Source: Ephydatia muelleri
Taxonomy: Eukaryota; Porifera; Demospongiae; Spongillida; Spongillidae
DNA: 64,000 nt
Assembly: GCA_013339895.1 (NCBI GenBank)
Contig: JABACO010000053.1
Coordinates: 124,001-188,000, forward strand
Direction: 5' to 3'
Under the pieces are notes generated by a model, which was not told the origin of the DNA, made no database searches, and worked only from the letters and a program-made list of their open reading frames with translations. Position numbers and translations under genes: made by a program. Shown in pieces: positions 34,991-46,780 of the stretch (position 1 is the stretch's first letter; every line of letters begins with the position of its first letter).

Positions 34991-35551
34991 CTTACCTACA
35001 CCTGGACAGGGATCACAAACCATCTCACGATCGCTTGATGCTCAAAGCCACCATCACGCTGGGCTTCTTCGGTCTGCTAAGGGTCAGTGAGTTTACAGTA
35101 CCCAACCAGCATGGGTTTAACCCTGACCAGCTCCTTACCGCAAAGGACATCACCATGCATAAGGACAGCATGATAGTTGTGATTAAGAAATCGAAGACAG
35201 ACCAGAGGGGGGGAAAGTTGCCAGATCAACATCGGTCAGACACACACCAAGTGCTGCCCACACCTCGCAATTCAGAGATACCTAGGTCAGGTGACACGAT
35301 TTGCAAAGAAACCCCTTTTTCAGTTTGAATCAGGGACAGCACTCACCTCCATGGCACTGAGATTGGTCCTGCATCATCTGATCCGCAGGTTTGGCTATAG
35401 CACAAAGTTGTACCACACCCACAGCCTAAGAATTGGAGCAGCGACAGCAGTGGCTAGGAGTGGTCTATCCCCAGCAACGATCAAGAACCTAGGCAGATGG
35501 TGGAGTGAAGCCTACAAGGTGTACACGTGTCACCCTCTGACACAGCTCTAA
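34990..35551 (+). pseudogene. DIRS tyrosine recombinase with all catalytic residues but frameshifted
   Basis: First frame: GFFGLLRVSEFTVPNQHGFN (Arg), VIKKSKTDQRGGK (Lys). An extra G in a G-run at about 35207-35213 shifts the frame. A later frame (from 35291) gives YHTHSLRIGAATAVARSGLS (HxxR) and TIKNLGRWWSEAYKVY with the nucleophile Tyr, ending LTQL stop. This is the only copy in the window retaining the Tyr segment intact. Confidence 0.8.
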
Positions 35552-35959
35552 GACAGTGCAGTCATAGCCTCAGCTCAGTAACATCTACACACTCATCTTG
35601 GCACATGCACACATGTTGTATTTGTACTCCCATGCCTGGAACCATAAACCCACCTTTTAAACCCTATTGGGGGTATATAGTTACACTATAACTTGGGTGG
35701 CACCCTCAGGGCTTCTACCCCAATAGCCACCTAACCATTGCCAGCGTAATGGTTTGGAACACAGGCCGACCCAATGATAGCCAGCACTTGTCATTGGCGC
35801 CTGTTGGCTAGGTAGCAATCGTCCAGCTGCGGCGGTTGCCTGCCCCCTCAGTGGGCAAAACAGTGACAGTGAACATGGGCAGTAATCTCTGTGCATTACC
35901 CTGAGAGCTACCAAATATCAGGCACACTTAGTGAAAGGGGAGCATCCCAGGGAAAGCAT

Positions 35960-36522
35960 TAATTAGATTTTAAGTTGTTACTAACTTTCGTTATCTTGTC
36001 CAGTTAGTCTTTGGTTGACAACCTTAAGCACAAACATACTACCAATAGTGGGCTTTTCATGCTGATAATGAAATATCTATTAGGTTGAAAATGAAATGGC
36101 TATTAAGTTTGAAATTATGCAACAAAATGTGTTACTCGAAAAGTTCATTTGTAAAAATTCCCCCTTTTTGCCAGTCATGAGAGTACCATGTATTCAGTTC
36201 ATACCCAAAAAATCCGTGCCAAGAGAAGGTATTAAATTAGAGAGAGAATTGCAAGTTGCTGGTACAATACCTCATACTCCAAAGGACTCTGGACGCCCTA
36301 TCTGTTGTTGGCAACAATTCTATACTCTTCTGTGCCCACCTTCTGTAACGTTTAGTGTAAAGCCTATTTTCCTTCCCCTGGCTCTGTCCCCCCACCCATC
36401 TGTCATCTTACCCTCCACCTTTGACCTCCCTTTGTACAGAAATGTTACATCTGTCATATGTTATGTTTCAACATCCACCTCCACTTGTCCAGCCTCTAGT
36501 TATGATGACATTTGTATTGCAG
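35960..36522. repeat. Intron module F copy
   Basis: Leads into ankyrin exon 9 with a normal acceptor; reference for the exon-deleted copies at 950 and 12.5 kb. Confidence 0.8.
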
Positions 36523-36621
36523 GATGGTTGGAGTCCATTGTATGGAGCAAGTGCAAAGGGACATCTTGATGTAGTGAAGACACTATTGGAGGCTGGAGCT
36601 AATATCAATCAGGCCAGTAAT
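36523..36621 (+). CDS. Ankyrin exon 9 (33-codon type)
   Basis: Acceptor GTATTGCAG, donor GTAGGT, 99 nt. Reads DGWSPLYGASAKGHLDVVKT then LLEAGANINQASN. Ligand face: Trp3, Gly8, Ala11, Lys12, Ala-Ser-Asn. Confidence 0.85.
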
Positions 36622-36947
36622 GTAGGTACATGTACACATAAATCATGTTCATTGAACCGCAATTGTACCTGTACAACACAGCCGATTTTATATAAAATAA
36701 AGCTACAGTACTGTACATGTATTGAACATGCTGAGCTATGAACCTTGAAAAATGCTTTGAACATGTGTATGTCTTATCTTTCACATGCATTTAGTGTACA
36801 TGTGTACTGTGTTGGGGCTGTTTGGTGTGTCATGTTGTATCCATGCTTGTGTATTGTAATTGCATGACAACTGTGCTGTGCTGGTCATTGATGTGTTGCA
36901 TGTCCAGCTACAATGGTGTGCATTTGATTAATCTTACTGTGTATAGA

Positions 36948-37071
36948 GTGTCTACGAAAGAACGCAAGAAAATAAAGTCTTGAACTTTCATCAATCAGGA
37001 TTGAGAGAAAATGTTTATCTCAATCCTGACGAAAGTTAAACGCTTATTTTGTTGCGTTCTTTTGTAGACAC
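36948..37071. repeat. Fold-back element, copy 2
   Basis: GTGTCTACGAAAGAACGCAA at the left inverts to TTGCGTTCTTTTGTAGACAC at the right; arms nearly fill the 124 bp. Confidence 0.8.
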
Positions 37072-37149
37072 CAGTGGTATAATCACTGTACATTTCCATC
37101 CTCTTCTCTCCTCCCTCCCCACCCCCTCCCCTTCCATCTATCTCCCTGT

Positions 37150-37760
37150 TTTCAGCATCGTACAGTGTATGTCCATGTATCAGTTGTTATGTATTCGTAC
37201 ATACATTGCAATGATGGCATTGTTCTGAAGTACTCTCTTACAAACTTGTCGTCGGAAACTGGTTCAATAGAACTCGCACTGGCAGCTTAGAATATTGCTT
37301 GTACATTGTACATAGAGATAATTCCCTCAATTCAGTAAAAAGGTTGACGATGTAACTACATGTGCAGTACCACTGATGTGTGTTTTTGGGTTCGTATGTA
37401 AATGTAAGCATGATGTCATTCAATGCATGTATTCTCACATCCCAGTCAGCATGTGGGCCATGTGCACCTGTATCCGAGTAGTTGTAATTAGACCACTACG
37501 GTCCACAACCTTGTACATCAGTCAGCTAGCAGTATGCACTTCATGGGTGTACATTGAATTCTGTGCATTTACTGTCAGGGGTAAATGTCCAGTGTACATG
37601 TCATTCTGATAATGATCCGTATTAAACTAATGTACACACATAGCTTACACACCTTGCCTGTTGATCTACATGTAGGCTGGTCCAATCGTCTTGGAGCAAA
37701 TTTAATTGATAAGCCATTTTTGCATGAGGGATTCCCCTGGCTTCTCCATGTACTTGATAC
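37150..37760. repeat. Intron module G copy
   Basis: Leads into the longest CA tract of the window rather than into an ankyrin exon. Confidence 0.8.
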
Positions 37761-37810
37761 CTATTGTACTGTAGTTATTTTTTCCAGTCCATTGTGTGTT
37801 GCCCTGTCAT

Positions 37811-37966
<156 letters not shown>

Positions 37967-38039
37967 TTGAATTCTGGAAAACCTCAAGGAAGGTGAATAC
38001 CCCGCGATTGCAGACCTTTCGGAGAATGATTCTTTTGCT

Positions 38040-38310
38040 CAGTGTCTTACCTACACCATATGAACGGTCACAGGAGTCCAGCGAGCACCAACCAAGGCTT
38101 CGAACGTTTCCATGCCAGCAGCCCACCTCAAGCCAAAATGTCAACCGATTACAAACGAGATGCTAGGGCAGATGCTTTCACAACTTGACATGGATCACAA
38201 ACCATCTCACGATCACTTGGAAGCCATCATGCTGGGCTTCTTTGGTCTGCTAAGGGTCAGCGAGTTTACAGTACCCAACCAGCATGGGTTTAACCCTGAT
38301 TGTATACTTG
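38040..38310 (+). pseudogene. DIRS recombinase N-terminal fragment
   Basis: MPAAHLKPKCQPITNEMLGQ, LSQLDMDHKPSHDHL, MLGFFGLLRVSEFTVPNQHG, ending at NPD. It then joins module G-like sequence (GGCCATTTTTGCATAAGGGA at about 38340). Confidence 0.75.
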
Positions 38311-38439
38311 TAGTGGAGCTAAAAAAAATTCAAATGGAGAGGCCATTTTTGCATAAGGGATTCCCCTGGCTTCTCCATGTACTTGATAACTATTGTACTG
38401 TAGCTATTTTCCCAGTCCATTGTGTGTTGCCCATTGTAC

Positions 38440-38451
38440 ACTACCCCCCCC

Positions 38452-38482
<31 letters not shown>

Positions 38483-38640
38483 TGTAATGTGAGCTAAAGA
38501 ATAGTATGCAATACGACATGCATTAGCCTTTCCTGTGCACTCACATCGTGCACCTTTATCTACAGGAAGCTTTACCTTTTGCCATAGCCTTGCTAATCTT
38601 CTCATCTTCATTCCGATCCAGTTATTGCATGGCCTTCGTA
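38440..38640. repeat. Duplicated segment (copy at 42.32-42.55 kb)
   Basis: CCCCCCCC(CA)n followed by GCACTGTAATGTGAGCTAAA... matches 42350-42545 almost base for base. Non-coding. Confidence 0.8.
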
Positions 38641-38769
38641 CATGTATTGTGTAACATAACTATTGTACTGTAGCTATATTTCCCAGTCCATTGTGTGCTG
38701 CATCCACATCCACAATCACATACCAACACAGAATAGCACAGTATTTATACACATAGAATGGGAGCCTGT

Positions 38770-40090
38770 AAACTGACATAGACTTACGGATGGGCCCACA
38801 CACTCCGCCCACACTATGCGATAAGCCAGCAGTGAGGAATGTCCTTCTGGTGATAAAACCTCATTGGAGAAATATATATACAAAAATCAATTTCAGTGTC
38901 ATGGAACTGTGATAAAAAAATACTTGAAAACACAGACATTTGCAGGTATTAGTTTTCAAAGTTCTAACATTCTATTATCTATGGTGTGAGTGTGTTTGTA
39001 TGTACATGTGTGTTGTCCATGTGCTGTGTGTGGTATCCATGTGTTGTGTGTGGTATCCATGTGCTGTGTGGTGTCCATGTGCTGTGTGGTGTCCATGTGC
39101 TGTGTGGTGTCCATGTGCTGTGTGTTGTGTCCATATGTTGTGTGTGGTGTCCATGTGTTGTAACAGCTGTCCTTTCATCACTCTTCCTCTTCTGGTCTTA
39201 CTTCACAAGAGTTGTGTTCCACACCAGTTGACACATGATGCACACAACATGACCTACGCACAATATTATTATTTATCCACCCTTTGGCCATTTTTCCCAC
39301 TACTTTTGATCTATTTCAATGACTTGCAGCTTCCCACAATCACAAACCAACACAGAATAGCACAGTATTTACATACATAGAATGGGAGCCTGTAAACTGA
39401 CAAAGATCTAAGGATGGGCCTCCTCCCACACTATGCGATAACCCTACAGTGAGGAAAGCCCTTCTGGTGAAGAATATCTAAACAAAAAACAATTTCATTG
39501 TTATGGAACTGCTGATAAAAAATACTTGAAAACGCAAACGTTTGCAGCTTTTAGTTTTCAAGGTTCTAATATGTACACATTCACATCGACTTTTATGTGA
39601 CCACATATACATGTACATGCTCAATGTTGGAAATACCACGTCCACACATCTGCACTAATTCCCAAAGTGCAGGTTCATTTTGTCTTATCCCTGCCCTCCT
39701 CTATGTCCAAGCTAATCAGAAAGGTCACTGGTCATGTTATTCTCACTTGTGTGAGTAATTGCAGCTTGAAGTGAATGATGCATTAGCTTCTGATGTGGGT
39801 GTGTCTGTGTGTGTGAGTGTTTGTTCATGATGTGTGGGTGTGATCTGGTGTATACACTTACACTGTATGTAACTGTTACTGTGTGGTGATTGGGTGTAAA
39901 TCTGTCAGCAGTGTGCCATCCAGTGCATGTAGCAGGTGCTTTGATTATTGAAGAACCAGGGCTACATGTAGATATGTACTACAAGGTCATTCCAAGTCAA
40001 ATCATCATGCTTTATGCCACCATGTCCTCTCATGTGGAACACTTTTGTTATGAGCTTGTTTAACAATAATACTGCTTTTGTTAAATTAGG
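38770..40090. repeat. Intron modules I and J copies
   Basis: Module I carries an expanded minisatellite (next entry). Module J runs into a partial DIRS leader at 40090. Confidence 0.8.
39008..39165. repeat. 18-20-bp minisatellite within module I
   Basis: About eight units of GTGTCCATGTGCTGTGTG with TATCC and TTGTG variants. Other module I copies have one to two units, so this is a local expansion. Confidence 0.85.
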
Positions 40091-40285
40091 TGTTGTAGGT
40101 CTAAGTAAACATTGTCAGCTAAGGCTCAACTTTAGATAAACATCAAAGGCCTAGCAACCACCAAACAGGTATAGGGGTCTGGTTCCAGGCATGGTATATA
40201 TATAAGAAAGGTCTGGGAAGGGTGACTCACTCAGTCATCAGCCACTGCAGTTCGTAGTCATGAACTGTAAGGAATTAGAAAGGTA
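40090..40285 (+). mobile_element. DIRS leader remnant
   Basis: Leader with GGTTCCAGGCATGG, TATATATAAG and MNCKELER, after which DIRS similarity stops. A 35-bp stretch present in the other leaders is missing near 40155. Confidence 0.7.
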
Positions 40286-40308
40286 AGCGGGAGCAGTTCT
40301 GCCTCTGG

Positions 40309-40359
40309 CCAAACGTCTATCCAATAGTTTAGCTTCCAAACTATTGGATAGACGTTTGG
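40309..40359. repeat. Perfect 22-bp inverted repeat, 7-bp loop
   Basis: 40309-40330 (CCAAACGTCTATCCAATAG + TTT) is exactly inverted at 40338-40359 around AGCTTCC. Placed just after the broken end of the DIRS leader. Confidence 0.9.
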
Positions 40360-40574
40360 AGAGGAAAAGTTTATTTCCTCGTCAAATTCGCAGAAGTTGT
40401 TTACAAAGAACATTTTCCAGAAACGCTTATTCTTCACAGTGCTGCAATAATTGCCAACGCACGAATTTAATTTATACTACTTTGTGTTGTTGACTCCAAA
40501 ACATAATTGTTAGATAAAAAGTGGCTTCATTATAGCAGCTGCGGTGCAAATATTGTGCTGTTGTCACACATGTA

Positions 40575-40630
40575 CCTCATGATGTCATACAATGATGTCA
40601 TAAAATGATGTCATACCTTATGTCATCTAC
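40575..40630. repeat. Four tandem GATGTCAT-type motifs
   Basis: GATGTCATACAAT, GATGTCATAAAAT, GATGTCATACC and TATGTCATC in direct succession. Resembles CRE/AP-1-like half sites; function unknown. Confidence 0.5.
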
Positions 40631-40769
40631 ACGTAGTGATAAGCATGTTGACGTTTGCATAAGGGATTCCCCTGGCAATTCCATGTACTTGATAACTATT
40701 GTACTGTAGCTATATTCCCCAGTCCATTGTGTGTTGCCCTGTCACACACAACTCTAAATTTGTTACCCT

Positions 40770-40830
40770 AGTACATTGTACACAGACACACACATAGACA
40801 CACATACATACACACACACACACACGCACG

Positions 40831-40872
<42 letters not shown>
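40770..40872. repeat. (CA)n microsatellite
   Basis: CA tract with AG, TA and CG interruptions, upstream of ankyrin exon 10. Confidence 0.9.
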
Positions 40873-40875
<3 letters not shown>

Positions 40876-41241
40876 GTACACACAGACGTCAAACAATCAC
40901 ACACCTTCATAGATGGGTGGGTCCACACACCCTCAGGGATACTCCTACAATGAGGAAAGCCCTTCTGGCTATTAAATCCTATCGCAGAAAAATGTCTACA
41001 AAACTAATTTTTAATGGAGACACGATGCCACCATGAGGAGACTTCATTACATCATTACCATCAATTAGATCACACTAAATCCAACACAATATTACTTTGG
41101 AGTTATCCATACTGGTATAATCTGTGTCCATGAGTGTGGTCCCATCTCTCTCACAGGCCTGCATAATGCTATACATGTACATGGAGGTGGTGGTATGACA
41201 AGTGTATGTTTCATTTGTTTCTTTCCTTCACTCCCTACCAG

Positions 41242-41343
41242 AACAACGCAACTCCGTTGTACGTGGCGAGTAAGATGGGTCACCATGATGTAGTACAAAC
41301 GTTGTTGGGGGCAGGTGCTGATGTCAACATGGCAACATCTGAT
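41242..41343 (+). CDS. Ankyrin exon 10 (34-codon type)
   Basis: Acceptor CCCTACCAG, donor GTAAGT, 102 nt. Reads NNATPLYVASKMGHHDVVQT then LLGAGADVNMATSD. Closest to exon 3; the upstream intron also matches the intron at about 7760-7830. Confidence 0.85.
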
Positions 41344-41654
41344 GTAAGTGGTGGGACGTGTAACATCATGAGTCATGTAGCCATTCACTAAAGTAAAATC
41401 ATGTCAGCAGTATGCCATCCAGTGCATGTAGCCTCGCATCCTGTCCCTCAATAGTGGCAGTGACTTCATAAGTGATCCCTTGTAGCTTGAAATCTGAGCT
41501 GCATTCAAATCAGACTCCCACACTCTTATGCATGGACACACATTGTGTAAATGAAACTGTATTCCTTTGGCAACTCTCCGTGCATGTGTTTCATATGAGT
41601 GGTTCTCTATAGATCTTCCTTTAACCGATTATACGTGGAAGACACAAATTTGCG

Positions 41655-42190
41655 TACGCAGCCATGTCTGTGTATAGCATGACATTGCCAGTGGTTATTG
41701 TGTGTATAGAGACGGCCGTAGACGAATGATTGTTACCAACAGGGTCTATGCAAAAGTTAAATAGCCATATCTTACAGTCTTCATGTAGGGGAGAGATGCA
41801 GCGCGTGATAAGGTCTGACACTGCACACTCAGCGCACATACACGTCTATCAACACATCACTATGTACGTACATTCAGCGTTTGCTACCAACGCATCCCTA
41901 AGTATACTCAGCGTACAACCATATATGCACCCACACACAACACTAAGTCAGCTACGCGCTACCAGCTACATACATAACTACATACGTTGCTCAATCAGAG
42001 ACATGATATACAAATGATCATCTCTGGTTCGAAAGAGTTGTGTCAATCACAACCACTGCATAACGAACCCTCACAAGATCACAAAAGTTAGTCTCTCCGA
42101 AATATTCCACGCCATGCATGCGGTATATACAGTACGAACGTATTCTGATACCATGCATGAAGAATGTTACAATTCCGCGTATAATCGGTT
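41655..42190. repeat. Duplicated non-coding segment (copy of 6.50-7.07 kb)
   Basis: Lies 3' of a 34-codon exon here but 5' of one at 7 kb, so the order was changed by rearrangement. Confidence 0.7.
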
Positions 42191-42319
42191 AACTGCGCAT
42201 TGGTCGGTACATGTGCATATAGCCACATGTAGTGTCCAAGGGATGCATAGGAATGGTCTTCTATACATACATGTACATCATGTCCCATAGGACTTTTTAT
42301 GTAATGGGAGGTCATTGTG

Positions 42320-42545
42320 TACTCTGTACATGCATTGTACACTAGCCACCCCCCCACACCCACTCACACACACACACACACACGCACTGTAATGTGAGCT
42401 AAAGAATAGTATGCAATACGACATGCATTAGCCTTTCCTGTGCACTCACATCATGCACCTTTCTCTACAGGAAGCTTTACCTTTTGCCATAACCCTTGCT
42501 AATCTTCTCATCTTCATTCCGATCCACTTATTGCACGGCCTTCGT
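42320..42545. repeat. Duplicated segment (copy of 38.44-38.64 kb)
   Basis: C-run, CA tract and GCACTGTAATGTGAGC block as at 38.44 kb. Confidence 0.8.
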
Positions 42546-43500
42546 ACAGTGACTTTGGGTTCTTATTTCTCACGCTGTTTTCACAAAGCGTACATGTACA
42601 TGGATGTACACACTTAGCTTGTGCACACAATGCATTCTTATGTAAATGGACCTGTTCACTGTATTCTTTTCAAAACATTGTGCACATACACACATGCATA
42701 CATACAGTATACTTACATTGTTACATAAATGAAATCTTGTGCGCAGACACTCATGTACAATACACTTGCACACATACACACATACCCCATGGCAAACATT
42801 AATGATGGTACACACACACCACACACACACATGTACCTTGCATGCAAGATCTGTTCTGCTGAACCTGTCCATTGCACATGCACTTGCATTCTATTCCATT
42901 GAACTGGTCATATGCATGTATGAGAGGCCACTCATTCTATTCTCAATTTCTGTACTGTGACTGGGCTTTTGTACTTGTAGTGCCGTCTCTATTCATTCAT
43001 GATGTTGACAACTTCTCTCATGCATGTGGAGCTCCCTTATGACTGGTGCTCTGTACATACCATGCAACATGAGACTCACACTGAGAAGGAATACAACAGT
43101 GCTTTTCATTCATTCTCGTCGTTGTTTATGCCTCGCTCGCTCAGCTTTTGTTCTGGACACTTGCAGTGAATTCCATCTCTTGTTTCTAACAACTGGATGT
43201 AGATGTAGTGTTACTGTACTGTCAACCTAATTACTTTGCTGCAATACTCTTCCCTCAGTACACTCGTCTAGCACTCTGCACAAGTGCTCCATGCATTGAT
43301 TGACCTTCCTACCAGGGTAGGGTTGCATTGATAGAGTTTTTAATTGTTGGCTATAGAGCTACATTAGATAATGAATATTGTTTCTAACTTCATTATTAAT
43401 GTCTGTGTAAAGTAACCATGTCCCTAACCTACCACAATCTCCACTGATAGTTTAGGTGCTATAGAATTAATCACTGTTTAGGCCTTTCAACACATATAAG
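42546..43500. other. Intronic, nothing recognised
   Basis: CA-rich sequence with no splice-flanked coding segment that I can support. Confidence 0.4.
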
Positions 43501-43615
43501 TGGTCTTGGGGTGGGGTGGAGAGGAGGGACACATTGTGGCTGTGAAATTGTTCAACCCGAAACCACTTTTAATGTGACAGTCCAGCCTCTGGTTATGATG
43601 ATATTTGTATTGCAG

Positions 43616-43634
43616 GATGGTTGGAGTCCAATAT
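43616..43634 (+). pseudogene. Ankyrin exon truncated after about 6 codons
   Basis: Normal acceptor GTATTGCAG, then GATGGTTGGAGTCCAATAT fused to CACATACCATAAGCCTGG of module H, the same joint as at 31332. Confidence 0.7.
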
Positions 43635-43909
43635 ACACATACCATAAGCCTGGTAATTTATCATGATGCAACCACATACATGTAACTATCGTACTGTAGC
43701 TATATTTCTCAGTCCATTGCGTGCTGCACCCACCTCCACAATCACATACCAACACAGAATAGCAGAGTATATACACACTTAGAATGGGAGCCTGTAAAAG
43801 GTAGTGAAATAAAGCAACATCCATTTCTCACCATTCTTTTTTATATGAGTAGCTGCAAATATCCCTAAGGCACTAGCCTGACAGATGTATGGAGAGACGA
43901 ACCACTGGA

Positions 43910-44430
43910 CTGTAATACAGTGTACCAGTTGAAAGACTCATTTTGAATTCACCTTGTTGTACTTGTTTGTTTACACAGTAACCACCAAGTGTTAATGATG
44001 TCATAAGAGAGACACAAGAGCTATAAGCTAACTATGTATGCCTGTAAGAACAAAGGGGCTCTTATCCAAGCTGCGTACTTTATCAATGCATCACTTTTAT
44101 TCCATACATGCCTATAGCTTATACCACTGTGCTTGGCCATATGCACTGAAAGGTCAGAAAGGAATTTCTACCTTTTCAGTACATTTGGGCACGTGGTGGT
44201 AAGCTATAGGTATGCACAATAGTAATGAATATAATATATGAGAGTGGGATGTCAATATGAGAGGGTGAGGTATTCAGGGTGGTACAATTTCATGTGGAAT
44301 GACCCTGTTGGCTTCAGATGTGGGCATGTCTGTGAGTGTGTGAGTGTTTGTTCATGATGTCAATCCAAGTCAAATCATCATGCTTTATGCCACTTTGTTG
44401 TTCGATTTGGCACATTTCTGTTATGAGTTT
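43910..44430. repeat. Intron module E copy with the second 100-bp palindrome (44111-44210)
   Basis: GGACTGTAATACAGTGTACC at the start as at 10.60 and 45.21 kb. The palindrome carries compensating and non-compensating changes (ACTGTGC / GCACGTGG). Confidence 0.75.
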
Positions 44431-44648
44431 GTTCAACAATAATAATAATTTAGGGAATTTAATAATATAAAATGCTCCAGCCATTGCTGGTTCATGCTTT
44501 GTTCGCTAGCATGTAGAGTACATTGTGCATAAATGGTCTTGGGGTAGGGTGGGGAGGAGGGACACATTGTGGCAGGGAAATTGTTCAACCCGGAACCACT
44601 TTTCATGTGACAGTCCAGCCTCTGGTTATGATGACATTTGTATTGCAG

Positions 44649-44747
44649 GATGGTTGGAGTCCATTGAATGCAGCAAGTAGGAAAGGACATCTTGGTGTAG
44701 TGAAGACACTATTGGAGGCTGGAGCTAATATCAATCAGGCCATGAAG
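44649..44747 (+). CDS. Ankyrin exon 11 (33-codon type)
   Basis: Acceptor GTATTGCAG, donor GTACAG, 99 nt. Reads DGWSPLNAASRKGHLGVVKT then LLEAGANINQAMK. Ligand face: Trp3, Asn7, Arg11, Lys12, Ala-Met-Lys. Nearest relative is the exon at 56651 in the second gene. Confidence 0.85.
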
Positions 44748-44799
44748 GTACAGTAGGTAGACATGTATTCAGTGGTTACAGGATGTCACACATGTCCAT

Positions 44800-45750
44800 A
44801 CATTGTATCTCCCTTACACTGGTTACATGTGGCTCCTTGTTATACATGTAGTACCTCCTACTCCACCTTCATACATGTACATGTATCAAATTGCCTTTGC
44901 CATTTGCCATGACATGTGCAGTAGGTGCTATACGATAAGCCTGGTAATTTATCATGATGTAACTACATGTACATGTATTGTGTAACATAACTATTGTACT
45001 GTAGCTATATTTCCCAGTCCATTGTGTGCTGCACCCACCTCCACAATCACATACCAACACAGAATAGCACAGTATTTACACACATAGACTAGGAGCCTGT
45101 AAAAGGTAGCGAAATAAATTATCATCGATTTCTCACCCTTTTTTTTTTTATATGGGTAGCTGCTAATATCCCTAAGGCGCTTGCCTGACTGATGTATGGA
45201 GAGATGAACCACTGGACTGTAATACAGTGTACCAGTTGAAAGACTCATTTTGAATTCCCCTTGTTGTACTTAGTTTGTTTACACAGTAACCACCAAGTGT
45301 TAATGATGTCATAACAGAGAGACACAAGAGCTATAAGCTAACTAACATATTGTGTATGCGTGTAAGAGCAAAGGGGCTCCCTTCCAAGCTGCGTACTTTA
45401 TCAATGTATCACTTTGTTCAATACATGCCTATAGCTTATACCACTGTGCTTGGCCATATGTACTGAAAGGTCAGAAAGGAATTTCTACCCTTTCAGTACA
45501 TTTGGGCGTGTGGTGGTAAGCTATAGGTATGCACAATAGTAATGCATATAATATATGAGAGTGGGATGTCAATATGAGAGGGTGAGGTATTCAGGGTGGT
45601 ACAATTTCATGTGGAATGACCCTGTTAGCTTCAGATGTGGATGTGTCAGTGTGAGTGAGTGTTTGTTCATGATGTCATTCCAACTCAAATCATCATGCTT
45701 TATGCCACCATGTCGTTCGATTTGGCACAATTTTGTTATGAGTTTGTTCA
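44800..45750. repeat. Intron modules H and E copies
   Basis: H at 44800-45040, E at about 45210-45740 including the third 100-bp palindrome (45428-45527). Confidence 0.8.
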
Positions 45751-45999
45751 ATAATAATAATAATTTAGGCAATTGAATAATATCAAATGCTCAGCCATTG
45801 CTGGCTCATGTTTTGCCTGCTGTAGCCGTCGTGTTTTGAATATGTATAATAAATTATAAGCAAAATAAATAAAGGCAAATTTTTTAGCCACATGCAATGG
45901 TCCTGTTAGTCTTTCGATGACAAACTTAAGCATGAACATACAATTAATAATGGTCTTTTGATGCTTATTGATGAAATATCTATTAGGTTATTAAGCTTG

Positions 46000-46780
46000 A
46001 AATAATGCGAAAAAATGTGTTACTCGAATATAGTTCATTCCCAATTTTGCCAGTTGTGAGAGTACCATGTAGTTAGTTTATACCCAAAACAAATCAGTGC
46101 CAGAGATATTAAGGCTTAAGATAGAAACTGGATGACAAAACTTTAGCACCCTGTATTTGGTAACAACATAACTGGTAAATCTAATAATTTGTCTCAATTA
46201 TTGATACAAGATACAATTATAGGACATACAAAACACACGAAAACATGACCAAAACTAAATATCACTTCAGAAATAATCTTGAGGGCAATATCTGGACATT
46301 ATAGCCCTCATATTAGCCCTTACAAGGTTCAGATTGAGCCGGCCATACAGCTCTGATAGAACGGCAGACTTGGGTCTTGATGATGTTATGGCTAGGCGAG
46401 AGGCTAGACTATAAAATGACTCCATAGCCTCTTTCCCCCATGCGCCATACGACTCTACCACAAGAGGGATTATTATTATTGTTGAACAAATTCATAACAG
46501 AATTCTGCCAAATCAGAGGACATGGTGACATAAAGCGTGATGATTTGACTTCGAATGACCCTTTAGTACATATCTACATGTACATGCAACCTCTGCTCTT
46601 TAAGAACTAAAGAATTCTGACAACATGTACTGTAGCTTGCCTTGGACTGTTACATAACATGAATTATTCTAGTCCTTGCTAGTACTATACAGGAATGTCA
46701 TATCGATACATTGAATTACAGGGAAGGCGGGGCAAACATATACATGTATGTACAGGGTTATCTCACAATATTCACAAACA
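46000..46780. repeat. Segment shared with the insert in DIRS copy 2 (33.1-33.66 kb)
   Basis: AATATCTATTAGGTTATTAA..., GGAAGGCGGGGCAAACATAT and CAGGGTTATCTCACAATAT occur in both. Here about 260 bp containing the ORF at 46267 are additional. Confidence 0.7.
46267..46461 (-). pseudogene. C-terminal fragment of a retroelement-type ORF
   Basis: 64 codons: MVESYGAWGKEAMESFYSLA, SRLAITSSRPKSAVLSELYG, RLNLNLVRANMRAIMSR, then stop. The E-x-YG-x-WG-x-EA ... LYGRLN ... VRAN-R-A pattern recalls the C-terminus of reverse transcriptase-bearing ORFs of invertebrate retroelements, from memory only. It is absent from the homologous segment at 33.4 kb, so it is an insertion. Confidence 0.45.

Larger units (their letters stand above)
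32690..35960 (+). mobile_element. DIRS-type retroelement, most complete copy 2
   Basis: Leader (32690-32920), ORF1 start (MNRKELEMLACEVLRLRLGD), a 570-bp insert shared with 46.0-46.78 kb (33010-33660), ORF1 linker/RT (33660-33971), RNase H (34030-34260), antisense cassette (34570-34990), recombinase (34990-35551) and 3' tail (35600-35960). Co-linear with the copy at 21.96-24.44 kb except for the insert. Confidence 0.75.

Noticed and set aside
38940..39380. 146-codon Cys-rich frame (CAVWCPCAVWCPCAVW).
   Set aside because: It is the 18-20-bp minisatellite of module I, and copies without the expansion have no such frame.
40575..40630. CRE-like tandem GATGTCAT motifs as a promoter.
   Set aside because: No gene start nearby and no conservation among modules; kept only as a repeat.
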